A stretch of DNA of 64,000 nt. It comes from Olsenella_K sp036454645 (GTDB lineage Bacteria; Actinomycetota; Coriobacteriia; Coriobacteriales; Atopobiaceae). The number at the start of each line of letters is the position of its first letter. The stretch's first letter is position 1. Positions 6,958-15,182 of this stretch are shown here, one piece after another. The stretch is from contig JAZHSQ010000003.1 of assembly GCA_036454645.1 (NCBI GenBank), positions 31,285 through 95,284 on the forward strand, written 5' to 3'. Under the pieces are notes generated by a model. It was not told where the DNA came from. It made no database searches and saw only the letters and a list, made by a program, of their open reading frames with translations. Position numbers and translations under genes: made by a program.

Positions 6958-9141
6958 CTACATGATTCGCGTGCTCTCGAGCCTCTCCGCGACCCAGCGG
7001 TTGAGCCGCACGACTGGCTTGCGCAGGGCGAGGCCGAGCACGAGGGAGGGCACGAGGAAGCAGCAGAGCGCCGCGACCTCCATGACCCAGACGCTGCCGT
7101 AGAAGCCGGCGACGCACTCGTGCATCGCCGAGATGGCGTGGACGAAGGGCAGGTAGGGGTAAGCGGCCTGGAAGGAGGCCGGCAGCATCTCCACGGGGAA
7201 GGTGCCGCCCGAGCCCGCCACCTGGATGACCAGCAGGAAGACGCAGATCGCCTTGCCCACGTCGCCGAAGCTGACCGTGAGCGCGTACATGACGTTCACG
7301 AAGACGACGGAGGCGACGAGGCAGGTGACGACGAAGGCGAGCGGGTGCTCGCACTGGATCCCCAGGTAGAAGATGTCGCCGAGGGAGACGAGCGTGGCCT
7401 GCATGAGCCCGAGGACGCAGAAGACGCCGAGGCGGCCCAGGTAGCGGTGGCGCGGCGCCGCGCCACCCACGGCCTCGGCCTCCCGGTCCGAGACGTCGAC
7501 GCGCAGCATGGCGACGAGGACGATGGCCCCGACCCACAGCGAGAGCGTGGTGTAGAAGCCGGCCATCGCCGAGCCGTTGTTGGCGACGGGGTAGATGGCG
7601 ACGCGGTCGAGCGAGACCGGGGAGGCGAGGAACTCCGCGAGGTCGCGCGGGCCGGCGGAGAGGATCCGGCGCACCTGCTCGGCGTCGCCCGAGCTGGCGG
7701 CGGCCTTGAGCGAGGCGGAGAGGGCGTCCAGGTCGTCGGCCGTCCCCGAGACCCTCTCGGCGACCTCCGAGAGGGTCCCCTCGAGCCCGCGCAGGTCGGA
7801 GGCGGCCCTGCCGGAGGTCTCCGAGAGCGAGGCCGTGGTGGCGGCGAGCTCGTCGGAGATGCCCGCGGCGCCCCGCGCCGCCTCGTCGACCTTGTCGGCC
7901 AGGACGTCCACCGAGGGGCGCAGGCCCGTGCGGTAGGAGCCCCTGAGCGCGTCCACGTCCTCGCGGCCCTGCGAGACCAGGTCGTGCGCGGCCGCGCGGT
8001 CCGCCGAGACGTCCGCCACGCCGTCGTCGATGCTGGCCTGGGCGGAGAGGAGCCGGTCGCGCAGGGAGGCGAGCCTGGCGGCGATGCCGTCCGCCTGCGT
8101 GGCGGCGGCCTCCGCGAGCGGCTGCGCGAGCGGGCCGAGCTCGGGCGAGACCTGCCTCAGGGCCTCGGCGAGGTCGGCGTAGGCGGCACGCTCGCCGTCG
8201 ACCCTCCCGGCGAGGGAGGCGAGCTCGGCCGAGCCGTGGGAGGCCGAGGTCGCGGCGGCGTCGAAGGCCTCGTCGACGGCTGCGTCGAGGGAGTCGAGGC
8301 TGGTCGAGCCCGCGTCGAGCGCCGAGCCGATCGCGTCGGCCGCGCCGTCCAGGGCGTCGCCCGCCCCCCGGATGCCCGCGGCGCCCTCGGAGAGCGCCGC
8401 GGAGGGGGAGCCGGCCGCGTCGCCGGTGGCCTCGACGAGGGCGTTGGAGCCGTCGACGAGGTCGGCGGCCGAGGAGACGAGGCGGGCGTAGGCCGAGACG
8501 TGCCCGGAGACGGCGCGCAGGTCGCCCGCGCCGGAGTCGACGGAGCGCTCGAGGGAGGCGGCGAGGTCGAGCACCTCGTCGTCGTCGAGGTAGTCCTGCA
8601 GGTTGGCCAGGGCGCTCGCGCCGACCTCGCCCACGGTCTCGGTGAAGGTCTCGCGGATGTCGGACTGCACGGACGCCACGGCCTTGTCGGTCACAATCGG
8701 CGCGATCGCGTTGCGCTTCTCGTTGGTCTCGTAGACGAGGGTGGCGGGGTGGACGTCGTCGGAGGCGACGGAGAGCAGGGAGGAGGTGAAGTCCTCCGGG
8801 ATCAGGATCGCCGCGTAGTAGCGCCCGGAGCGCACGCCCTCCTCGGCCTCCTCGCGCGAGGTGACCTCGTAGCCGATCTTGTCGCTCGCGCGCAGCTTGG
8901 CGGCCACCGCCTCGCCCAGGTTGAGGGTCATGGGCAGGCTCCTGGAGGTGTAGCCCTCGTCGCCGTTGGCGACGGCGACGCGCAGGCCGCGGGTGTTGCC
9001 GTAGGGGTCCCAGCTGCCGGCGATGTTGAACCAGGCGTAGAGCGACGGGATCACGACCAGGCCCACGCAGACCACGAGCGCGATCACGTTGCGCGTGGCG
9101 TTGCGGGCGTCGAGGCAGAGGATGCGCCAGACCTTCCTCAT
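6958..9141 (-). CDS. YhgE/Pip-family membrane protein (second of pair)
   Basis: 727 residues. An N-terminal membrane segment (VIALVVCVGLVVIPSLYAWFN) leads into WDPYGNTRGLRVAVANGDEG, the hallmark of YhgE/Pip (phage infection protein) proteins. A roughly 450-residue extracytoplasmic Ala/Ser/Asp-rich helical region follows, then about five C-terminal membrane helices of the ABC-2 permease type. Family members include phage receptors of lactic acid bacteria and B. subtilis; other roles are unclear. Its ATG overlaps the stop of the upstream paralogue (9138-11774) by 4 nt, indicating translational coupling and perhaps a heteromeric complex. Confidence 0.88.
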   Translation of the reverse strand: MRKVWRILCLDARNATRNVIALVVCVGLVVIPSLYAWFNIAGSWDPYGNTRGLRVAVANGDEGYTSRSLPMTLNLGEAVAAKLRASDKIGYEVTSREEAEEGVRSGRYYAAILIPEDFTSSLLSVASDDVHPATLVYETNEKRNAIAPIVTDKAVASVQSDIRETFTETVGEVGASALANLQDYLDDDEVLDLAASLERSVDSGAGDLRAVSGHVSAYARLVSSAADLVDGSNALVEATGDAAGSPSAALSEGAAGIRGAGDALDGAADAIGSALDAGSTSLDSLDAAVDEAFDAAATSASHGSAELASLAGRVDGERAAYADLAEALRQVSPELGPLAQPLAEAAATQADGIAARLASLRDRLLSAQASIDDGVADVSADRAAAHDLVSQGREDVDALRGSYRTGLRPSVDVLADKVDEAARGAAGISDELAATTASLSETSGRAASDLRGLEGTLSEVAERVSGTADDLDALSASLKAAASSGDAEQVRRILSAGPRDLAEFLASPVSLDRVAIYPVANNGSAMAGFYTTLSLWVGAIVLVAMLRVDVSDREAEAVGGAAPRHRYLGRLGVFCVLGLMQATLVSLGDIFYLGIQCEHPLAFVVTCLVASVVFVNVMYALTVSFGDVGKAICVFLLVIQVAGSGGTFPVEMLPASFQAAYPYLPFVHAISAMHECVAGFYGSVWVMEVAALCCFLVPSLVLGLALRKPVVRLNRWVAERLESTRIM

Positions 9142-11774
9142 CGCTCGTCACCTCCCTCCGCGGGCCCGCCCTCGTCGTAGCGGTAGGCGACCGTGGCGCC
9201 GGGGGTCGCGGGCCCGCCGTCCGCGGCGTCGCCCTCGCGCTCGGCGAGCTCCCGGCCGAGGAGGGCGAAGACCTCGTCGGTGGTGAGGTTGGCCACGGCC
9301 ATGCGCCTCTCGAGCGAGTCGTGGAGGTACTCGGTCACGATCAGCAGCGCGCACAGGGCCACGATCGTGGTGATCCAGAGCACGAAGAGCGGCAGCTTGG
9401 CGGGCCGCGGCGAGACGAACATCGCCACCGCGAGGCCGATCGGCAGCGCGAGGAGGCCGACGAAGCCGCGCCGCTGGATCTGGGGGTAGCGGCGGCCGAA
9501 GCGCTCGAGCGAGCGGGCGAGGCGCCGGCGGTACTCCTCGGAGTGCATGAGGGTGCGGGCGAACAGGGCGAGGCGGTAGTGCTCGACCTCGGTGCCGTAG
9601 CGCTCGCAGATCATGAGGTCGGTGTCGGCCAGGCGGCGGTCGAAGAGGACGTTCACGTTGATGAGGGGGCGCCTGAGGGCGACCCCGACGACCAGCGCCG
9701 GCACGAGGAAGAGGAGCAGCATGAGGAGGTTGGTCGCGAAGTAGGAGCCGTACGCGCCGGCGACGGCCTCGCGCATGGCGTCGATGCCGTAGGTGAAGGG
9801 CAGCCACGGGTGGATGGCCTGGAAGAAGCCGGGCATCATCTCGATGGGGTAGGTGCCCGCCGAGCCGGGGATCTGCAGGATGACGAGGAGGACGCAGAGC
9901 GCCTTGCCCACGTGCTTGAACGCGACCGAGAAGGCGTAGATCAGGTTCACGTAGACGAAGGACTCGACGAGCCCCGCGAGCACGAAGAGCGCCGGGCTCA
10001 CGCACTGGATGCCGAGGGCCAGGTCGCCCAGGCAGCAGATGAGCCCCTGCAGCTCGCCGAGGGCGACGAAGAGCAGCCAGCGGCCGAAGTAGCCCTGCCA
10101 CGGCTTGAAGCGCCCCACGCCCTCGCCGTCGACCTCCACCTTGTAGATGGCGACCAGCACGAAGCCGCCCACCCACAGCGCGAGGTTGGTGTAGAAGGGC
10201 GCCACGCCGGAGCCGTAGTTGGCGACGGGGAAGACGGGCCGCTCGTCGATCGTGACGGGGGAGGACATGAACGCGGCGACGGCGGAGGCGTCCGTCCGGC
10301 CGAGCTCGTCGATCCTCGCGAGGGCCTCGGAGGACTGGACGGCCGCCACGTCGGTCGCGACGCCGTCGAGCGCCTCGCGGACGCTCGCGAGCTCGTCCTG
10401 GGTGAGGCCGAGCGCCTCGTCGGCGTCGGCGAGCGTGCCGTCGAGCTGCGCGAGGACCGCCTCGGCCTGCTCGATGGTGGGGCGCACGCCCCCGAGGCCG
10501 CCCGCGAGGCCGCCCGCCGCCGAGGAGAGGGAGTCGAGCGCCCCGTCGAGCGCGGGCAGGGCGGTGGAGGTCAGCGCGACCTGGGCGTCGAGCACGGAGG
10601 AGGACGTGGTGCCGACGGCGCCGTCGATGGTGGAGGAGAGGCCCGAGACCGCGGCGGCGTCCGCCTTGAGGCCGTCGGAGGCCGTCTGGAGGCTCGCCAC
10701 GAGCCGCTCGTCGGCCTCCTGCCGGCCCCTGAGCTCCTCGAGCAGGGCGTCCCACCTCGGTCGCAGCGACTCGCCCACGGAGGGCGTGATCTCGTCGAGC
10801 TGGTCGAGAAGGGCCTTGTTCTCCTCGTTCAGTCCGCGCGCCTGCGCGAGGTAGCCGTCGACGGTGGACTGGGCCGCGGCCACGCGGCCGGAGACGGTGC
10901 CGATGGCGGCGTTGGTCCTGCCGGAGACCCCCGTCGCCAGCGACGACGCCTCGGCGAGGGTGGTCGAGAGGCTCCGCGCGAGCCCCGCCCTGCCGCTCCG
11001 GGCGCTCGCGAGCTCGTCGGTCGCCTCGGCGAGGGTGGTGCTGGCGCCGTCGGCGGCCCCGGCGAGGGAGTCGAGGGTTCCCGCCGCCGAGGACGCGGTG
11101 GTGCGCGCCGAGGAGATGGTCTCCCGCGCGCCCGCGATCTTCTCCTCGAGGTCGGAGAGGGTGCCTGACGCCTCGCGCAGGCGGCTCCCCGCCCCCTCCG
11201 CGGCCTCGTTCGCGCTGGCGCTGACCTGGTCGCCGGCGCCCTGCATCTTCTCGATCACGACCTTGCTCGCCGTGGCGACGAAGGTCTCGTCGATCTTGGA
11301 CTCGATCGTGTTGGCGCCCGTGTCGGTGACCTTGGGGGCGATGGGGTTGAGCTTCTCGTTTACGTAATAGGTGACCTTCGGCGAGGAGACGTCGCCCGAA
11401 AGCACGCCGGAGAGCTCCTGGGTGAAGGTCTCGGGGAGTACGATGGCGGCGAAGTAGCGGCCCGAGGTCACGCCGTCGACCGCCTCGCTCTCGTCCACGA
11501 ACTGCCAGTCGAGCTGGTCGTTCTCGCCGAGCTCCTGGACGACCATGTCGCCGGCGTCCACGAAGCCCATCCCGGCGACCTCGGCGCCCCGGTCGTTGTT
11601 GGCCACGGCTACCGAGACGCCCTGGGTGTTCTTGTAGGGGTCCCAGTTGGCGAGGACGTTGAGCCAGGCGTAGAGCGACGGGATGACGCAGACGCCGAGG
11701 GTGACGACGACGGCCACCGGGTTCCTGAGGATGCGCCTGAGGTCGCGCCTGAAGATCTGGAGTGCCTTTTCCAC
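9138..11774 (-). CDS. YhgE/Pip-family membrane protein (first of pair)
   Basis: 878 residues, starting at the GTG at 11774 (MEKALQIFRRDLRRILRNP), which has AGGAG at good spacing. The frame is open far upstream but without coding character. The plan matches its neighbour: an N-terminal helix (VVVTLGVCVIPSLYAWLN), WDPYKNTQGVSVAVANNDRG, a long helical extracytoplasmic region and a C-terminal ABC-2 permease block. It differs by an extra C-terminal extension of about 170 residues with two more membrane helices and a basic YRRRLARSLERFGRRYP segment. It is the first gene of a two-gene operon. Confidence 0.88.
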   Translation of the reverse strand: MEKALQIFRRDLRRILRNPVAVVVTLGVCVIPSLYAWLNVLANWDPYKNTQGVSVAVANNDRGAEVAGMGFVDAGDMVVQELGENDQLDWQFVDESEAVDGVTSGRYFAAIVLPETFTQELSGVLSGDVSSPKVTYYVNEKLNPIAPKVTDTGANTIESKIDETFVATASKVVIEKMQGAGDQVSASANEAAEGAGSRLREASGTLSDLEEKIAGARETISSARTTASSAAGTLDSLAGAADGASTTLAEATDELASARSGRAGLARSLSTTLAEASSLATGVSGRTNAAIGTVSGRVAAAQSTVDGYLAQARGLNEENKALLDQLDEITPSVGESLRPRWDALLEELRGRQEADERLVASLQTASDGLKADAAAVSGLSSTIDGAVGTTSSSVLDAQVALTSTALPALDGALDSLSSAAGGLAGGLGGVRPTIEQAEAVLAQLDGTLADADEALGLTQDELASVREALDGVATDVAAVQSSEALARIDELGRTDASAVAAFMSSPVTIDERPVFPVANYGSGVAPFYTNLALWVGGFVLVAIYKVEVDGEGVGRFKPWQGYFGRWLLFVALGELQGLICCLGDLALGIQCVSPALFVLAGLVESFVYVNLIYAFSVAFKHVGKALCVLLVILQIPGSAGTYPIEMMPGFFQAIHPWLPFTYGIDAMREAVAGAYGSYFATNLLMLLLFLVPALVVGVALRRPLINVNVLFDRRLADTDLMICERYGTEVEHYRLALFARTLMHSEEYRRRLARSLERFGRRYPQIQRRGFVGLLALPIGLAVAMFVSPRPAKLPLFVLWITTIVALCALLIVTEYLHDSLERRMAVANLTTDEVFALLGRELAEREGDAADGGPATPGATVAYRYDEGGPAEGGDER

Positions 11775-11969
11775 GGGGTTCTCCTGGGTCCGGGGATTGG
11801 GTGGGGGCGGCGTGCCCTGACGGGCGGCGGCCGCGCCGGGGCGCGTCGCCTGGCGCCCTCGGTCCGGCGTCGCGTGACGTGAACTCCTTGTGTGCGCGCG
11901 GGACCCTCCTACTTTACCCCAGGTGCCTGTGGATAATGCAGGGTACGAATTCGGGAGAAAGCGGTCTTC

Positions 11970-12980
11970 ATGCGAAGCCTCCGGGACGCCGTGGACCGGC
12001 GCTACCTCAAGGTCGCCGCCTACGGCGTCTGCGCGGCCCTCCTCACCCTGCTCGCCGGCCTGCTGCTCTACCACTCCGGCGCCTTCTGGAGGGTCCTGCT
12101 CGACGTCGTCGGCTCGATCATGCGGCCGCTGTGCCTCGGCCTGCTCGTCGCCTACCTCCTGAGCCCCGTGGTGGGCATGGTCGAGCGGCACCTGCCCTTC
12201 AGGAGCAGGGCGGTGAGGCGCGACCTCGCCGTGGCCCTCACCGTCGTCATGGTGCTCGCGGTGGTGGTCGTGCTCATGTTCGCCACCCTGAGCGCGCTCC
12301 TGAGGCAGATCCAGGAGGTGCGCCTGGAGGACCTCAACTACGTCTACACCGAGCTGACCAGCCGCTACCGGGACTTCGCGGACATGGCGGTCGAGCAGCT
12401 CGCCAAGGCCGGCATCTCGCTGGACAGCGTCACGTCGCGCGTCGCCAGGCGCATGGCGGGGGAGGCCCAGGAGGTCTTCTCCGGCTACCTGCGCGGGCAG
12501 TTCCTCGACGCCGTCCTGGTGGGCATCGAGGCGAGCGTCGCCCTCACCGTGGCGGGCGTGCCCTACGGCGCCATGATCGGCATCCTCACCGGCCTGGGCA
12601 ACCTGATCCCCTACCTCACGGGCTTCGTGGGCTACGGCACGCTGGCCGTCTCGTGCCTCGCCGCGGGCGACCTGCACAGGCTCGTGGTGGGCGGCGTGCT
12701 GCTCGCCGTCATCCTCGTCGTCGACTCCAACGTCGTGAACCCCAAGCTCCTGGGCACGACCGTCAAGGTGCACCCGCTGCTGGTCATCGCCTCCCTGATC
12801 GCGGGCGGCACGATCGGTGGCGTCCTCGGCATGCTCGTGGCCGTCCCCGTTGGCGCCTTCGTGAAGCTGCAGTTCGACCACTACCTCGATGCGCGCGCCG
12901 CCCGGGCGGCACGGCAGGCGGGCTCCGGCGAGGCCGTCGCCGCGCCCGACTGCGCCGAGCCCGGTTCGACGGAGGCGTAG
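11970..12980 (+). CDS. AI-2E family transporter (PerM-like)
   Basis: 336 residues from the ATG at 11970, preceded by GGGAGAAAG. About eight membrane helices are arranged as in the AI-2E/PerM family: two N-terminal pairs, a soluble stretch (LRQIQEVRLEDLNY... to about residue 165) and a C-terminal block containing GVPYGAMIGILTGLGNLIPY and DSNVVNPKLLG. The PYxG...N-x-IPY and DxxxVxPK elements are family signatures. Members export autoinducer-2 or act as Na+/H+ antiporters; the substrate here is unknown. It is divergent from the Pip operon; GATAAT near 11932 is a weak -10 candidate in the shared region. Confidence 0.85.
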   Translation: MRSLRDAVDRRYLKVAAYGVCAALLTLLAGLLLYHSGAFWRVLLDVVGSIMRPLCLGLLVAYLLSPVVGMVERHLPFRSRAVRRDLAVALTVVMVLAVVVVLMFATLSALLRQIQEVRLEDLNYVYTELTSRYRDFADMAVEQLAKAGISLDSVTSRVARRMAGEAQEVFSGYLRGQFLDAVLVGIEASVALTVAGVPYGAMIGILTGLGNLIPYLTGFVGYGTLAVSCLAAGDLHRLVVGGVLLAVILVVDSNVVNPKLLGTTVKVHPLLVIASLIAGGTIGGVLGMLVAVPVGAFVKLQFDHYLDARAARAARQAGSGEAVAAPDCAEPGSTEA

Positions 12981-13001
12981 GGCGCCGGCCGGCGGGAGCC
13001 C

Positions 13002-13049
13002 GGGGCGCAAGCCGGCCCGGGGCCTCGGGCCGGCGGGCTTGCGCGCCCC
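13002..13049 (+). terminator. Long GC-rich hairpin after the AI-2E gene
   Basis: GCGCAAGCC and GGCCCG on the left pair with CGGGCC and GGGCTTGCGC on the right, leaving a short bulge and small loop. It starts about 20 nt after the transporter stop. There is no U-tract, so termination is inferred from stem strength and position. Confidence 0.5.
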
Positions 13050-13151
13050 GCGCGCCCGCGCACGTTACAGCGTGTTGACGGCTTCCGCACGACGGGGCCC
13101 GAGGGCCTAAGGTTCTTCTCGACCACCCTCCCCGTCCACCCAGGAGGCCCC

Positions 13152-14339
13152 ATGACGGCCGACAAGAGCATCCGCCCGCAAGAGCCCTGCCCGGGGCGCG
13201 CCCCCTTCAGGCTCCCCGCCTACCACGAGCCCGACTTCTCGGCGCCCGCGCTCGCGTCGGCGCCCGACGCGCGCCTCGCCGTGGTCGAGCAGGACGGCGT
13301 GGCCCCCGAGGGCTTCCACAGCACGTCGATGTACCCCGAGTACGTGAAGCTGCACGGGAGCTGGCACCTTGTTGCCGAGACGCGCATGGACGCCTCCGTG
13401 ATCGTGCGCGAGGGCCCGGACGGGGCGCCCTCCTTCGACGTCGAGGCCAACCGCGCGCTCCGGAGGGGCGACAGGATCGTGCTCGGCCGCAGCGAGGACG
13501 GCAGCGAGGGCGTGCTCGTGCACACGCACGGCTTCGACGAGGAGGGCGGCGCGCGCGACGCCGGCGGCGGCGAGTTCGTCTTCCGCCAGGGCAGGAGCCG
13601 CGAGACCTCCTTCGCGCGCGACTACGACAGGCTGATCGCGCTTTTGCGCCACGAGCGCGAGCACGGCAACGTCCTGTGGGTGATGGGCCCCGCCTTCGCC
13701 TTCGACTACGACGCGCGCCGCTTCATGCAGGCCATGATCGAGGCCGGCTACGTGGACGGGGTGCTCGCGGGCAACGCGCTGGCCACCCACGACCTGGAGG
13801 CCGCCCACCTGCACACGGCGCTCGGCCAGGACATCTACACGCAGCGCTGCATGCCGAGCGGCCACCACAACCACCTCGACGTGATCAACCGCGTGCGCCG
13901 CTGCGGCTCGATCGCCGCGTTCGTCGACGAGTACCACGTGGACAACGGCATCATGTACCAGCTGGAGAAGTCGCACGTTCCCTACGTCCTGGCCGGCTCC
14001 ATCCGCGACGACGGCCCGCTGCCCGAGGTAGTGGGCAACGTGTACGAGGCGCAGGACCGCATGCGCGAGCTCGTGCGCAGCGCCACGACCGTCATCTGCC
14101 TCGCGACGATGCTGCACACCATCGCGACGGGCAACCTCACCCCCTCGTTCCGCGTGACGGAGGACGGTACCGTCCGCCCGCTCTACCTCTACGCGGTCGA
14201 CGCCGCGGAGTTCGTGGTCAACAAGCTGCAGGACAGAGGGTCGCTCTCCGCGACGGCCATCGTCACCAACGTGCAGGACTTCATCACCATCGTGGCGAAG
14301 GGCCTGGGCGTCGTGCCGACGGCGGGCCCCTGGGGCTAG
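13152..14339 (+). CDS. LOR/SDH-domain enzyme (TIGR00300; ornithine cyclodeaminase-like)
   Basis: 395 residues, with AGGAGG before the ATG. The N-terminal part (STSMYPEYVKLHGSW, then VAETRMDASVIV) is the LOR/SDH-type substrate domain. The C-terminal part has WVMGPAFAFDYDARRFM, GVLAGNALATHDLE, SGHHNHLDVIN and VPYVLAGSIRDDGPLP. These match the TIGR00300 family, which includes archaeal-type ornithine cyclodeaminases and the second half of cyanobacterial ArgZ/AgrE. The family converts L-ornithine to proline and ammonia with NAD; substrate here is inferred. The gene stands alone apart from a GNAT gene 2 nt downstream. No arginine-pathway gene is nearby. Confidence 0.82.
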   Translation: MTADKSIRPQEPCPGRAPFRLPAYHEPDFSAPALASAPDARLAVVEQDGVAPEGFHSTSMYPEYVKLHGSWHLVAETRMDASVIVREGPDGAPSFDVEANRALRRGDRIVLGRSEDGSEGVLVHTHGFDEEGGARDAGGGEFVFRQGRSRETSFARDYDRLIALLRHEREHGNVLWVMGPAFAFDYDARRFMQAMIEAGYVDGVLAGNALATHDLEAAHLHTALGQDIYTQRCMPSGHHNHLDVINRVRRCGSIAAFVDEYHVDNGIMYQLEKSHVPYVLAGSIRDDGPLPEVVGNVYEAQDRMRELVRSATTVICLATMLHTIATGNLTPSFRVTEDGTVRPLYLYAVDAAEFVVNKLQDRGSLSATAIVTNVQDFITIVAKGLGVVPTAGPWG

Positions 14340-14341
14340 CC

Positions 14342-14902
14342 ATGGGGCAGGCGAAGCGAGAAGGGCTCCTGATCAGGGAGGCCACGCCCGAGGACGCGCC
14401 CGCGCTCCTCGCCATCTACGCGCCCTACGTGCGCGAGACGGCCATCTCCTTCGAGCTCGTGCCGCCCTCGGAGGAGGAGTTCCGCCGGAGGATCGCCTCG
14501 ACGCTCGAGCGCTACCCCTACCTCGTGGCCGAGCGCGCGCCCGAGCCGGGGGGCGCGCCGGTGCCCGTGGGCTACGCCTACGTCGGCCCCTTCCACGAGC
14601 GCGAGGCCTACCGCACGAGCGCCGAGACCTCGATCTACGTCGCCGCGGACGAGCGCGGCCACGGCGTGGGCCGCGCGCTCTATGACGAGCTCGAGCGCCG
14701 CTGCGCCGCGGCGGGCATCTGCAACCTCTACGCCTGCGTCGCCTACGCGAGCGCGCCCGACGCCCACCTCACCAACGCGAGCGCGGCCTTCCACGAGGCG
14801 CTCGGCTACCGCCTCGTCGGCAGGTTCGAGAAGTGCGCGCGCAAGTTCGGCACCTGGTACGACATGGTCTACCTCGAGAAGTTCGTCGCGCCCCACGAGT
14901 AG
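14342..14902 (+). CDS. GNAT N-acetyltransferase (phosphinothricin acetyltransferase-like)
   Basis: 186 residues, beginning 2 nt after the previous stop, so translation is probably coupled. The sequence has LIREATPEDAPALLAIYAPYV at the N-terminus, the acetyl-CoA loop ERGHGVGRALYDELE, and FHEALGYRLVGRFEKCARKFGTWYDMVY at the end. This order, with the IYAPYVRETAISFE start, is typical of Pat/MddA-type acetyltransferases that acetylate glutamate analogues or methionine derivatives. The actual substrate is unknown. Location next to the LOR/SDH enzyme hints at an amino-acid-like substrate; that is an inference only. Confidence 0.85.
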   Translation: MGQAKREGLLIREATPEDAPALLAIYAPYVRETAISFELVPPSEEEFRRRIASTLERYPYLVAERAPEPGGAPVPVGYAYVGPFHEREAYRTSAETSIYVAADERGHGVGRALYDELERRCAAAGICNLYACVAYASAPDAHLTNASAAFHEALGYRLVGRFEKCARKFGTWYDMVYLEKFVAPHE

Positions 14903-15182
14903 GGCGCACCCGCGCCCGGGCCGCACGACCTTCTCGCCTGCCGTTCGCCACGAGAAGCTCGCCGTCCGCGATTCGGTACTTTACATCTGTGATAACCGAA
15001 CATTTCGTATCAGTTTCTTTCTCCGCCGCATGAAGGGTGCCTGAAGTCCCAGTGACTAGGATTTCGGCCGACGCACGTGGAACGTCCGCGTGCGGCGATT
15101 GCGCGTTTGGGGGAGAGGCCCCCTGCGCATGACGCGGCGCCCGCGAGGGGGTCGTCAGAGCCCCGCAGGGGAGGTTAGTAAC

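Noticed and set aside
9138..13010. N-terminal extension of the first Pip protein up to 13010
   Set aside because: The upstream part is antisense to the AI-2E transporter and lacks coding character; the GTG at 11774 has a proper ribosome binding site.
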